Assembly: GCF_949628265.1 (NCBI RefSeq)
Contig: NC_088788.1
Coordinates: forward strand, 1,240,001-1,304,000
Direction of reading: 5' to 3'
Length of the DNA: 64,000 nucleotides
Source: Cloeon dipterum
Taxonomy: Eukaryota > Arthropoda > Insecta > Ephemeroptera > Baetidae
Part shown: positions 34,738 to 45,606 of the stretch, piece by piece
How the letters are laid out: the number at the start of each line of letters is the position of its first letter
How positions within the stretch are numbered: position 1 is the first letter of the stretch
The notes under the pieces: generated by a model
What the model was told of the DNA's origin: nothing
What the model saw: the letters and a program-made list of their open reading frames with translations, nothing else
The model's database searches: none
Made by a program: the position numbers and the translations under genes

Positions 34738-37700
34738 ATGCCCTCGATCAGAAAAAGGGTGGTCAGCTTCATCCGGCAGCTGTCCCACCCGCACTCGTCG
34801 ACGCCGAAGCCCCTGCCGCCGCCTCCCGACTGCTTCATCCAGCGCTATCTCTACGGGTGGGTCCACCCTCCTTGTTTGCAAATACTAATATACATACCCA
34901 CCCCGCCGTGGCCTTGGCCAGCATTAGTACCGTGACTTCTAATAAGGAACACACAAGGTCGAAGGGGGTATTTGACCGCCACATCCGGTGACACGCCTTA
35001 TTTGGTCCTTTTATTTCGCAATTATTGTCATGCCAGTGTCTCATTTAGCATTAATTTGCATCTTTAATTGGCACATCCGCGAAAATTATTTTAAATTTGA
35101 AGAATTTAAATATTATTTGGGTTGTTCTGGTAAGATTGTGCTATTTATTTTATTTTCTGTTTAAACGCCAATTATTGGCAGTGGTCCAGCAGTTTGTCTC
35201 TCGTCTAATTTGTTGACTTTCTGGTTGCAGAGATGAGCACAGGCGCGAGCAGCCGACGATCGAGCACTCGTGTGGCAGCGCGTGCCAGGAGCTGCCGGTG
35301 CGCCACCTGGGGCACCTGAGCCCGGTCGTGTTCGCCGCCTGCACCGGCCCTGATGGCGGCCTCACCACCGTCAACTGCGCCGCAGCCCAGAAGAACGTCA
35401 GCACCAGCGACCCTGACGTGGAGTACATCGACGACTCGCGACGCAGCTCCAGCAGCTCTCTGCGCACCAACAAGCTGTCCAGCTTGTCCAGGTCCGTCCC
35501 AGTGAAATTGTTTATTTACCCTTAATTTTCACATTATTCTGGAATCGATGCCGTCTTTTGGATCTGATCGGCGGGAATCTATTAATTTCGGAAAATAAAA
35601 AGCAGTGAATTAAATTTTAACTCTCCCATTAATAAGCAAAAGTTACAGGGAAGATTTTCAGGTCATTTTACAATTTGAAAAAATCCCGTTTATAATTTAT
35701 CTTTGATTTTTAAATAAAATAGATAAAATAAATCCTATCCGAAAGGTTCAAACCTCGAAAAAAGGTCAAATTTTGTGCCCTCAGGTCGGTGGACAACTCG
35801 ATGATGAACATCCGCGCGATGGGCATGACGTACTGCATCAATGAGGCTGACCAGGGCAAGAAAAGCGTGCACACGTCCATATCAGACCTGAACGAGTACA
35901 TTCACGACATGGAGAGTAGCTACCCCATCATTCCCCCGCCCGAAGAATACGTTGACACCCCGGAAGAAGCGCCACCTTACTTGAGATACACCTGCAGCGC
36001 TCCTGCCTCGCCCTTCCACCAGTCTCCTGAACCCATGTGTACGGATTGACATTTTTATAATTAATTCTTGCAGCTTATGAGCTGTTCTATCGATTAATAA
36101 TCGTAGAAACGCATCGAAAGTTGATTTAAAACACGCAAATATCATATACTAGCAAGAATTCTTTGCTTGAAAACATTCTTGACGCTGATTGGCTGACGCA
36201 ACAAGCATGTCAGCAGCTCCCGCGCAATTTACAATGCACTTAGTGCCGTTGCTAGGCAACCGCGGGAGCTGTTGACATGCGCGTTGCGTTCAGCCAATCA
36301 GCGGCGAAAATTCTTCAGGCTAAGAATTCGTTTCTTTCTCGTCAAAATTCGCAGTTAAAAGTTTATTTAATTGCGAATGAAAACGTGAAAATCGAAAAAT
36401 TCAGCAAGAATTCTTAGCTTAAAAATCCTCAAAGCTGATTGGCTGACGCAACAAGCACGTCAGTAGCTCCCGCGCAATTTACAACACATGATGCAAGCGC
36501 GGGAGTGGCCAGCCAATCAGCGTCGAGGATTCTTCAAGCAAAGAATTCTTGCTGCTTTCTCCAATTTGCGTGATTTCATTCGCAATTATCGGCAATTATA
36601 ACGTTTTAAATCAACTTCCAGTGCGTTTCTGCTATGGTAGGACTTATTTTAATCTTTTTTGATCATTTTTTTGGTCGCTGGCTCTCTTATGACATTTTTC
36701 CCACCAAAACAATTCTTTAAATACAGTTCAGAATTTCCCCTGTTGATAATTTAGCCTTCCAAACGATGGCCCTGCGGAACGTGGAGGTGGCCGGCGTGAA
36801 AGACTGGTTTCGGCCGCACCCGCGGGCCTACGGGGCGGCGACCAGTCTGTACGAGCGACACCCCGTGACCAGACAGCACGCCGGCGACCCGATCGCCGAC
36901 TCGTTCGGGGTGGTCGCCCGCGAGAACAGTGCCATCCTCGTGCTGGCCGACGGCGTCAACTGGGGCGAGAAGGCCAAGTTGGCGTCGCGCTCGGCCGTCC
37001 ACGGCTGCATCGAGTACCTCAACAAGGTGCTTTACATCGACAGCTTCCGCTCGCCAGCCCGCGCCCGCCCAAAAAACACCTCGGTCAGTATGCGCGCCGC
37101 AGCCATATAAAATTAAACATGCAGAATTAGTGCTAAGCGGGGATTACATTTCCGACTAAAATAATCGCTTTATGACCTCCACCCCTCTTGACACAGTAAT
37201 CAACACCTGAGAAAAATATTAAAAAATATATTTCAATGCCAATTTTTGCAGGACGTGTTTCTTGCACTGTTGAGGTCCTTCCACATGGCGCACAGCATGA
37301 TCCTGCAAGAGGGTGGCATGCTGACTACCCTTACCGCGGCAGTGGTGCTGCCCCTCCAGGAAGACGACCAGTACGTAGTGTGCGTGTGCAACGTCGGCGA
37401 CTCCCTCGCTTACGTCTACAGTCCAAGACATGGTGTTCGGGAAATTACCCAAGGTACAGCAGTTAAATTTAAGGAAAAAAATAATTAAAAAACTGCTACG
37501 GTTAAAAATATTATTTTTCCACTCTGGGGATGAAATTACGGCCAATAGGGGTTGAGGGGTGGGGTTGAGCACCCTTAAAGCTATTTAAATCACCAGGGGA
37601 GGTTAATCTGAGTCGAACGGTATGCAATTTTTGTATTTATGACGCTTAGAACTCTAGATTTGCTCTAAAAAATTTAAAATTTCGAGATTTTCGGGAGCGA

Positions 37701-38928
37701 AAAATTTATTTTATTTAAATTAAAGACGAATATACCACCTTGAAATATGTACACAAGGTCACAGGTACCCTGAGACAACTTTTTAGGGTCTTTTCGGATT
37801 TTTAAAATTTAAAAACTCCCAGAAATTTTCGAAAATGACCCTTAATGACCTTTGACATCGTCCGATGACCTTTCACCTTGACCCACGACCTCTAATTTGG
37901 TGTTCATTCGATCGGGCTTGACGAAAGGAATTCATTGAACACGTTAACATTCAAATTGCACATAAAAAAATTAATTTAAGACCTATCGATGGCGAGAATT
38001 TCGTCAAAACCGTCCTGCGATTCGTGATTTTCGCTTTTACTTCATTTCTATATAATTAATTTAATTAAAAATGTCATTTCAGGTTCGCATGACATCAACT
38101 CGATGCGAGACATGCGCGACGCGTTAGGTGCGCTGGGCCCCGTGGACGGGCTCAACCCTGAGCTGAGCAATTTGACCTGCTCAATGACCGAGGTGCAGAG
38201 CGGCGACATCGTCTTCATCACCAGCGACGGCGTTTCGGACAACTTCGACCCCGTGGTGGGCAAGTTCGCCATCCCGAAACGCACGTCGATGAGTTCACCG
38301 CCGCTGAGTCGACGGAACCCGAAGGAGCATCCAGGTCTTCCGGGCTCGGCTTCCGCCGGAAACATTCTCGACGGCATCCGCAGGCCGCCGCCGTTCGTCG
38401 AGGCCCACCAGCGTCACGAGCTCACCCTCATGCGCATGGAGGACCTGCTCATTCACGGACTCACGGACAATGAACCTCCGTGCAGGTACGGAAATATTTA
38501 TATTTTAAATTAAGCCTGAATTAAATAAAATATAAATTAATTTTCCGGATAATCAGGCTGAGATTTACGCAGCCAAAGGTAATAAATTATGTTGATGTCT
38601 TCTCTAGTAAGTTTTAGTAATTAATTTTATTTTACGTAACTTAAAAATTATATTTAAAAAAATTTGTTTGGCCCCTGGCAGGAATGCCCAGCAGCTGTGC
38701 GTGCAGCTGATCGACTTCGCGTCGAAACTGACGGTGGCCAAGCGCAGAATCCTCGAGGACCCGGATCTGTACGTGAACGAGTCGTCCGAGCACGACAAGC
38801 TCGAGCTGAAGCGCAACGAGCAGCGGTGCCGTCGTCGCAAGGTGTTCGAGAGACTGGCCATGGTGCCTGGCAAACTGGACCACGCATCGGTGGTCGCCTA
38901 CACTGTCGGTGATTACCAGTTGTGTTGA
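34738..38928 (+). CDS. PP2C-like domain protein, CG9801 type
   Basis: Coding exons: 34738-34856, 35231-35491, 35785-36038, 36755-37083, 37252-37453, 38083-38485, 38682-38928; 604 residues, all GT-AG and in frame. The N-terminus is basic with proline (MPSIRKRVVSFIRQLS), followed by a low-complexity linker. The PP2C fold begins near residue 260: LVLADGVNWGEKAK (D277) stands where PP2C enzymes have DGHGG; CNVGDSLAYVY matches the ANVGDSRA strand; FITSDGVSDN (D437) matches the SDGLWD motif; LDHASVVAYTV matches the final D-N-T-V region. Metal-binding positions are thus only partly kept, as in this family's annotation as PP2C-like; activity is uncertain. AATAAA at 39620-39625 probably ends the transcript. 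A double-hairpin repeat lies in intron 3. Confidence 0.92.
36075..36640. repeat. Fold-back element, family B, double hairpin, in a PP2C-like gene intron
   Basis: Outer ATCGATTAATAATCGTAGAAACGC and CAGTGCGTTTCTGC. First hairpin 36150-36335 (GACGCTGATTGGCTGACGC ... GCGTTCAGCCAATCAGCGG), second 36402-36560 (AAAGCTGATTGGCTGACGC ... GGCCAGCCAATCAGCGTC). Both begin and end with CAAGAATTCTT. Confidence 0.85.
37500..37960. repeat. Dispersed repeat, family E, intronic
   Basis: Contains GGGGTTGAGGGGTGGGGTTGAGCACCCTTAAAG, CAGGGGAGGTTAATCTGAGTCGAACGG, ACCTTTCACCTTGACCCACGACC and TTCATTCGATCGGGCTTGACGA, shared with 59210-59290 (inverse), 60355-60440 and 61375-61395. Confidence 0.6.
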
Positions 38929-39619
38929 GGTTGCGAGAAAAAAAAGAAAGAAATAGAAGCAACGAGTGTGATTCGACTCCGCGAGTGCCAACTCGCGACT
39001 CCTGTTCTTGTTCTCGACAAGCTTCAGAGTTTATTATTGAATTATGAATTATTACGCTGTTATTCTTACGAGGAAAGTTTAATTAATCGCATTAATCTAC
39101 TTGGGAAGTTATATATTTTGAATGCAAATCTATCGCTTTTAGAGTTCTTTTGACTTTCACCGACGCAGAGCTTCGAATCAAATTGTTGATCAAAAAGCCC
39201 TCTTTTTAGAAACATTTTTGTCTGGCAGCTCGTGTAAATAGTTGTTGAGCAATTATTTTCTCAATTGTGGCACTTGGTGCGATTTTTACATTTGTTTTGT
39301 ATTTTTCCTGCTGGATAGGGAACGTTAAAAAAGATACCTTTTGAGCCATATTTGCACAATTTTAGACTATTGCTTTTTCACACATTTCCACGCTTGGTCG
39401 GCAGCAAAAAACTCTTATTCCACTAGCAATACATTTTAACTAACAGAATCTCCTCAGATACAAAAAATTTGCTGCTGCCGTAACTCTGCCATCCTTTGTT
39501 GATCTCATGTACAATATTATAATTATATTTTCACTTTAAAAACAGATTTGAAAAGGTTGCATGTACAAAATAGTCTGTGACTCGAAACAATGAATATTAT
39601 ACCTACGATGAATGGACAA

Positions 39620-39625
39620 AATAAA
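39620..39625 (+). terminator. Polyadenylation signal of the PP2C-like gene
   Basis: AATAAA about 690 bp after the stop codon, 120 bp before the convergent BOD1-like gene's stop. It is the best-placed canonical hexamer on the plus strand. Confidence 0.5.
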
Positions 39626-39744
39626 ACAGACTTGATTATCAAAAATTCACTCTGTGAGTTTAATGAAACGTACAACCTCTAGCTCAACTTTGGAATCAAC
39701 AAAAGCGTCCAGTCTCATTTAAGATAAAGAAGAAACAAAAACAG

Positions 39745-42700
39745 TCATTCCCTAGAACGACGAGATGAGGTGAACGTGGTTCGGGGCTTGTAAAGATCGT
39801 CAGTACTGTACCTCTGCTCGACTTTGCGCACTCTGAAATGAATAATTCATGATTTTCCGTCAAGAAACGCAATTACAAAGCTCACATTCTCCTTCTTTTG
39901 GGAGGCGGAGTTTGCTGCTGGACAGGCACAAAGCTTTCCTCCGATCTTGCGTCAAGTTCGGAACTGGAATCAAAAATCATCCTCAGAACAAATTTGCAAA
40001 GTAACCATGAAACATCACCAATGCGAAGCAGATCTAATTTTTTCTCCACTACAATCATGCAAATTAGTAACCAGAAGCACCCAGGGAATTTTCAAAGATG
40101 ATTTTTACCATTTCTCCAGCACCACAGACAGCACTTTCTTTCCAGGCGTGTCGTCCGACAGGAAACTGGCGTCTGCTGATTAATTTAAAATTAGAGAAAG
40201 GACTAATTGAGTTTTTTTTTGTCTACATACCTCGTTCACTGTGATTCCAGGTCCCGTTATTTATTTTTAAATGCAGCTTGCTCACCGTCCGCGGCGGTGG
40301 TTTGATTATTTCATTGGCATTAATCTCCTCCAGCGAAGATTCCTACAAATTCAAGTTGAAAAACAAATCTGAACAATTTCACTGGCACTTACTTCTCTGT
40401 TGACGCCCTCGATTTCAATTCCCAGCAGATCCTCAATTTTGATCGCGTCCGAGTTTTCTACTTCGATCTCGTATTGTCTCTTGTCCGGGCAATCTTCAGT
40501 TTCAGAATCCGAGATGAGCGAGTCGTAACCAGAGTTGTCCGCCTCCAGTCTGATCATGACCTCGTCCAAATGGATCCGACTTCGAACAGCCTCGATCGAT
40601 TGTTCCGGCGTGAAGTAGTAGAGATTGTTCGAGTCTTCGCCTTTTTTGTGCGAGGAAGAGCTCTTGCTGCTGCTACTCCGGTGCTTGTCGTCTCTTCTGT
40701 GCCTACTGCTGCTGCTACTACTACTGCTGCTTTTGTGTTTTTCGGAGTCTCTCCTGGATGAGGTTCTGCTACGCGAATTTTAGGGCATTAATTTCGACAC
40801 GCCAGCCATTTATAATAAGTGTTGAACGCCTTTTTGCTCCAATAAATCCGCAGATGAGCGGCAAACCAATTTTTTAGTCTCTACTTGCAGCTAGAGAGTT
40901 CATCTTTCGATTTAAAATCGCAGAAACACGTAGAATGCTGATTTAATTGCGGAAAAAATCGGAGAAAACAGCAAGAATTCTTTGCTTGAAGAATCCTCGA
41001 CGCTGATTGGCTACACGCTGTCGCGGTTGCATGATGTGTTGTAAGCGCAGAAGCTGCTGGCTAGCACAGCCAAACAGCGTCGAGGATTCTTCAAGTAAAG
41101 AATTCTTCCGATTTTCGCATTTTCATTCGTTCATTCGCAATTAAATCAACTTTCAACTGCGAATTTTAAGGAAAAAATCAGCAAGAATTCTTTGCTTGTA
41201 AAATTCTCAACGCTGATTGGCTGTACACAACGCGCATGTCAACAGCTCCCGCGGTTGCCTAGCAACACGAAATTATGTATTGTAAATTGCGCGGGAACAA
41301 CTGACGTTTAAGTTGCGTCAGCCAATCAGCGTCGAGAGCTTTACAAGCAAAGAATTCTTGCTTAAAACTTCAATTCGCGTGTTTTCAATCTACTCAAAAC
41401 GAGTTTCTGCGTATATAAATCGATATAACGACTATTTAACTGCAACTAGTGATTGAATAATAATTAAATGCATTGAAAAAAAGCTTGAAATGATTTTGGC
41501 GGGTGAAAACTGATTCGATTTACCTGTGACTAGAGCTCTTGCTGTCCTCTCTTGCTCTGGAGCTGCTGCTGCTGTGCTTTGAAGTAGAATCGCGTCTGCT
41601 ACTGCTTTTGTGCGAGGATGACTTAGAGGAAGATGATGAGGAATGGTGTCTTTTCGAGCTGCTGCTGCTGCTGGAATGTTCCTTTTTGTGTTCAGACTTG
41701 TGTCTTTCGTCCCTGCTCCTCGAACGCTCGTCTGTCCGTTTTTTTGGCTGCTCAGAAGTCTTGACAGGTTCTTTGGCAATCTCGACTGGTGGTGCTGCTT
41801 CTTCAGATTCAGGAGAAGCGACCACAGGGGTCTCAGGGACAGCTTGCGGCTCCTCAGGCCTGGCTGGTTCACAGAATTCGACTACATCCACAGGTTTTGG
41901 CGCATCCTCCGGCTCCACGGGCTTTGGCGCCTCCTCTTGCACCACCGGTTTCACTTCCTCTGCAGGTACGGTACTGATCTGGCACGAGTCTTCCTCAGCG
42001 ACCTGCAGCTCGGGACCGTCCGAGTCTTCGCCGTCAGACATTTCCGGAGTTTTCGGCTCCTCCAATTCCTCTTCAGATTCTTCTTTCTATAAGAGATACA
42101 ATAATATGACGCTACTATTTTTTTTTAAATAAGACACTCACAATCAGCATTTCTTCCTCTTTGAGCCTCTGTTCCTGCAGGAGCCGTTCTTCCTCCCTCC
42201 GCTGTCTCTCCTCAAACTCGAGTCTCAGTTTCTCCTCCAGTTCTGCCCTCTGCCGCTCTTCGAACTCCCTTAGCCTCTGTTCTTCGAGTTCTCTCAGCTG
42301 TTGCTGCTCAAACTCCCTGCGTCGCTGCTCCTCGGCAAGCCGGTGCTGCTCTTCCAACTCCATGCGCTGCAGTTCCTGCTCGATTTTGAACTTCTGCGCC
42401 GCCAGCTGCTCCAAGGCCAGTTTGGTGGCCTCTTCCGGATTTTCCTTCCTCTCGAGCTCGACCACCTCCTTCTTCGAGTACTCCAGCTCCATTTCGTCGA
42501 ACTGGCTCATGTTCTGGAAACAGGAGAAAGCGACAATTTAGTGCTTTGCATTTTAAACAGCATGGTAGACTTTAGATTATGTTACCACAAACAAAGCGTC
42601 GGTTGCGTTCTTTGACTACAAATTGATGGATGAAAAATGGAATAAATCATGCATTATCATAGGAGACTAAAGAATTGACAGATGAATTCTTACGTTGACA

Positions 42701-43894
42701 GGAATTTTCTCAGGAGTTTTCTTGACCTCATCTTCCTCTGAAGAGCTGCTGTCGTGATTCTCACACCTCCGACTAAACCTGCAACAAATGAGTAAATTTA
42801 ATGTTGTCTTATTTTATGAAAATAATTCACTAGGGAATCGTTATTAGGAAAATTCGCTGTAAAACAACCGCGACCTAGCAGTCACGTGACTCATTCCCGC
42901 CATCTCATTGGCCGAGATTAAGCGCGCATTTCTCGTTTCTCCTAACAGTGGCACGCACTCTACTGCGCATGTCACACGCCTCGGAGTGGGGGTATTACAA
43001 GAGGAGGGAGAAGCTCTTAGCCAATGAGGTGGCGGGATTGGGTCACGTGACTGCTAGAACTTAGTAAGACAGAGCTTCTCTGTCTCTCTACTATCGCTTG
43101 CTGCTCCTGCCGCGTTCTTTCCAACACAATATTTTTCGACGCGAATTTTCCATTTTAGTCACAATCACAGGATAATTTTAAACATTTTTGATTTAATCCG
43201 ATTCTCACCTATTGTACCCTCCACTGTAAGGGTAGAAGAAGTCATTGTCGTTGCCCCAGGCGCGTCCGTTGAGCCGTCCACCTCCGTAGGAGGGCTCGAA
43301 GCTCATGGGCCCGTTGCTGCTGCCGCCAGGGCCGTCGAAGTCGCCGTCCCTGCGGCGGTTGTTGGGAGTATTGTCCTCCTCGGGCATCTCCTCGTCCTCG
43401 GGGATGCCAAGTTCTTGACAAATCTGTTTGTCCACCTCGGGTGCTATCTGGGAGCAGACGTCCGGCGTCAGCACCTGGTTCAGGACCGGGCCCACGTGAA
43501 TCAGACGACCCCTGAAGTAAACAAAACAAATTATTATCCTCTCGAAGCAGACGCGAATCGTGCGGAACCCACTCTGTCAGGTGCCTGCGGAGGCTGTCCC
43601 TCAGCTTGTTTTTGTTCAGCTCGTTGCTCCACTTCTGGCCCTTCAAATACCGGTTCACCGCATTCTCCACCCTTTGGCGCATGTTCTGGTAAGCCGGCTG
43701 CACCAGAAATTTGTGTCAGAACCTCGACGGACAATCGTCTCTTCTTTCACACTCACCTTTGTGTCTATGTCGGCGAGGATTTCCTTCCGCAGCTGGTCGA
43801 AGTAGCCCTTGGACTTCATCTGACTGATGATTCGCGCCGTCAGGTCGGGGTCGGCCTCGTAGTGGTGCGCCAATTCCGACACATAGTCCGTCAT
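39745..43894 (-). CDS. BOD1/BOD1L-like protein (Shg1/COMPASS-type domain)
   Basis: Coding exons (minus strand): 43894-43757, 43697-43573, 43511-43209, 42778-42694, 42513-42142, 42086-41524, 40768-40393, 40342-40231, 40175-40109, 39963-39886, 39832-39745; 768 residues, all GT-AG and in frame. Residues about 8-105 form the BOD1/Shg1 domain (IISQMKSKGYFDQLRKEIL, then QNMRQRVENAVNRYL). A glycine/asparagine-rich linker follows, then a charged coiled coil rich in E, R and Q (exon 5), then acidic and serine-rich RS-like stretches (exons 6-7). The short tail ends QRYSTDDLYKPR. The family acts in chromosome biorientation, PP2A-B56 regulation and Set1/COMPASS. Its length is between BOD1 and vertebrate BOD1L1. 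The serine-run exons could vary in length between individuals. Confidence 0.9.
40815..41460. repeat. Fold-back element, family B, double hairpin, in a BOD1-like gene intron
   Basis: Outer left AATAAATCCGCAGATGAGCGG...GTCTCTACTTGCAGCTAGAGAG. First hairpin 40970-41110, with CCTCGACGCTGATTGGCTACACGC facing GCACAGCCAAACAGCGTCGAGG. Second hairpin 41180-41360, with ACGCTGATTGGCTGTACAC facing GCGTCAGCCAATCAGCGTCGAG and GGTTGCCTAGCAAC at its centre. Confidence 0.87.
42870..43066. repeat. Fold-back element with paired E-box and CCAAT motifs
   Basis: Left arm CCTAGCAGTCACGTGACTCA...CCCGCCATCTCATTGGCC; right arm AGCCAATGAGGTGGCGGG...GGGTCACGTGACTGCTAG. The unit is about 195 bp in the third intron of the BOD1-like gene. 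Each arm carries a CACGTGAC E-box and a CCAAT box. Confidence 0.8.
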
Positions 43895-45427
43895 TGTCGA
43901 CGACGGGACGAAAATTCACAGAATTCGCCCAGTGCGACCAAAACAAACCGCGAGAAACAAAGCAATATAAATGGGAGCTGATGCTAGGTGGGCGTGGCTC
44001 CTGCAGCCGACAGCAGCAGGCAGCCAGCGCGCGGATGTGAAGGAGGCGTGAATTCAGGAGGAGAGATACTTGGTCATTCTTCTTCCAGTTTATGAGTTTA
44101 AAAATGATTAAAATTATTTAAGTGGTGTGAAATGATGTTTAAATTAGTTTATATTAATTGTATTATGTAAAAGGTTGTTAAATGTTGCGTTTTTAAGGGA
44201 AAGAACTTTACTCCTCTCTCATACGCCACTTTCATCTGGGAAGATGAAATTGATAAAGCGTAGCCGGCGACCCGCAGAACACCAGAGTTCGCAGGGAAGC
44301 ATAACCGACATGAAAAAAATACAATTTTGTGTATTGATTTATTTTTATGCGCCTTGGAGTTTCATTATTAAAATTATAACAGTGCGAGAGAGGTAACTAG
44401 CAGCCGGCCTGATACGTCGTTTAATTGCGCTTGCTGTCACTGTGGCGTTGCTGTCTCGATCTTTTGTTTATTTCCTCATCCAATCAACGTTAATTTTGAC
44501 CAAAAATCGCCAAATTAACGGTTTTTAGTAGAGAATTATGAACTAAAAAGTGGGTGCTGCAACAGTAATTTTAATTATAATTCTTCAAAGAAGCAGAATT
44601 GTTCTCGTACAACCATAAACATTTTAAATTTTCTGCGAATTTCTGATCCCAAAATTATGCAAGCTTTTAAATAATAATGTTTATGTCAACATCCCACGAA
44701 TCATTCACGCATCTTATCAGTGGCAGACTGGCCAGAAAACCCATGAGATCACTCAGATTACAAGATTAAAAGGAGTCCATACAAGAAGCAATGACAGTTT
44801 GAATCTCGATGCATCCTGTCGTCTTCTCTTTGGACGAGAGAGATGGGAATTCCTGGCATTTACTGTTATCTCACTGTGTTCACTCGAAAATGGCTTTTGG
44901 GGCTTTTCCATTGGGCGCAAAGTCTGCTTGGGAGAGACGAGCGAGAATAAGAGGCTTTCATGATAAACAGACGACGTGCTCCGATCCAAACATGGGAAAT
45001 TTCCTTTTTATTGATTTGATAAGATATTTAACGAGAGTTGCTCGCTTTTCAATTGGATTCGCGTGCATTTCATAAATGAAACTAGAAGGATAAAGTCATA
45101 GAGAAGATCAATGGACCATCAATTCAACTCTATTAATCATGATTGAATTTTTTTAATTGGTAATTTTTTATAGGTACGTGTTTTTTATATTTTTTCTCAT
45201 TGTAATTTTAATTTTCAGTCCCAAAAAATATTTTATTTCTCATTTACTGTATTTTATTGGGCAATAATGCAGTCAAACAAATTTAGAAAGCTGCTGCTGA
45301 GAGCGGAACTTTCCAAAATTTCCTCATCTCTAATGGAAAAGAATTAATGTTCACTCATTGTTGAAAAATAAAGCGAGCAGTACAAATAATAAGACAATAA
45401 AGAGGAGTGCGAGTGCTCGCTTTGGAG

Positions 45428-45465
<38 letters not shown>

Positions 45466-45606
45466 TAATCTCAAGGTCCACGCCGAGTGAATACACACAC
45501 GAAGTGTGGAGCAGCGTCTGGTCGAGCACTTAAAAGCGGCGGCCGCGCGCTTCCCTCACTTGGCAGCTCGAAGCCGCAGTGCGACTTGGACCATCGGCCT
45601 AGCAAC
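43895..45606. other. Divergent intergenic region between BOD1-like (-) and decarboxylase (+)
   Basis: Contains a half-copy of family G (44425-44530) and the (GT)n run at 45431-45462. No gene is recognised; short open frames lack similarity. Promoters of both neighbours should lie at its two ends. Confidence 0.5.
45431..45462. repeat. (GT)n microsatellite
   Basis: About 16 GT repeats, roughly 150 bp upstream of the decarboxylase start codon. Likely polymorphic. Confidence 0.95.

Noticed and set aside
34584-34991. Long overlapping plus-strand frame at the PP2C-like start
   Set aside because: The 34738 ATG in another frame splices cleanly into the conserved gene; this frame does not.
38083-38928. 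Treating the PP2C-like exons as two separate genes because of the long intron 5
   Set aside because: Phase continues (G|GT) and the PP2C fold needs both halves.
41539-42132. Plus-strand open frame of 197 codons rich in leucine and serine
   Set aside because: Antisense of the serine-rich BOD1-like exon; low complexity on one strand opens frames on the other.
45487-45606. Upstream extension of the decarboxylase to 45487
   Set aside because: In-frame extension has no ATG; conserved similarity starts after 45607.
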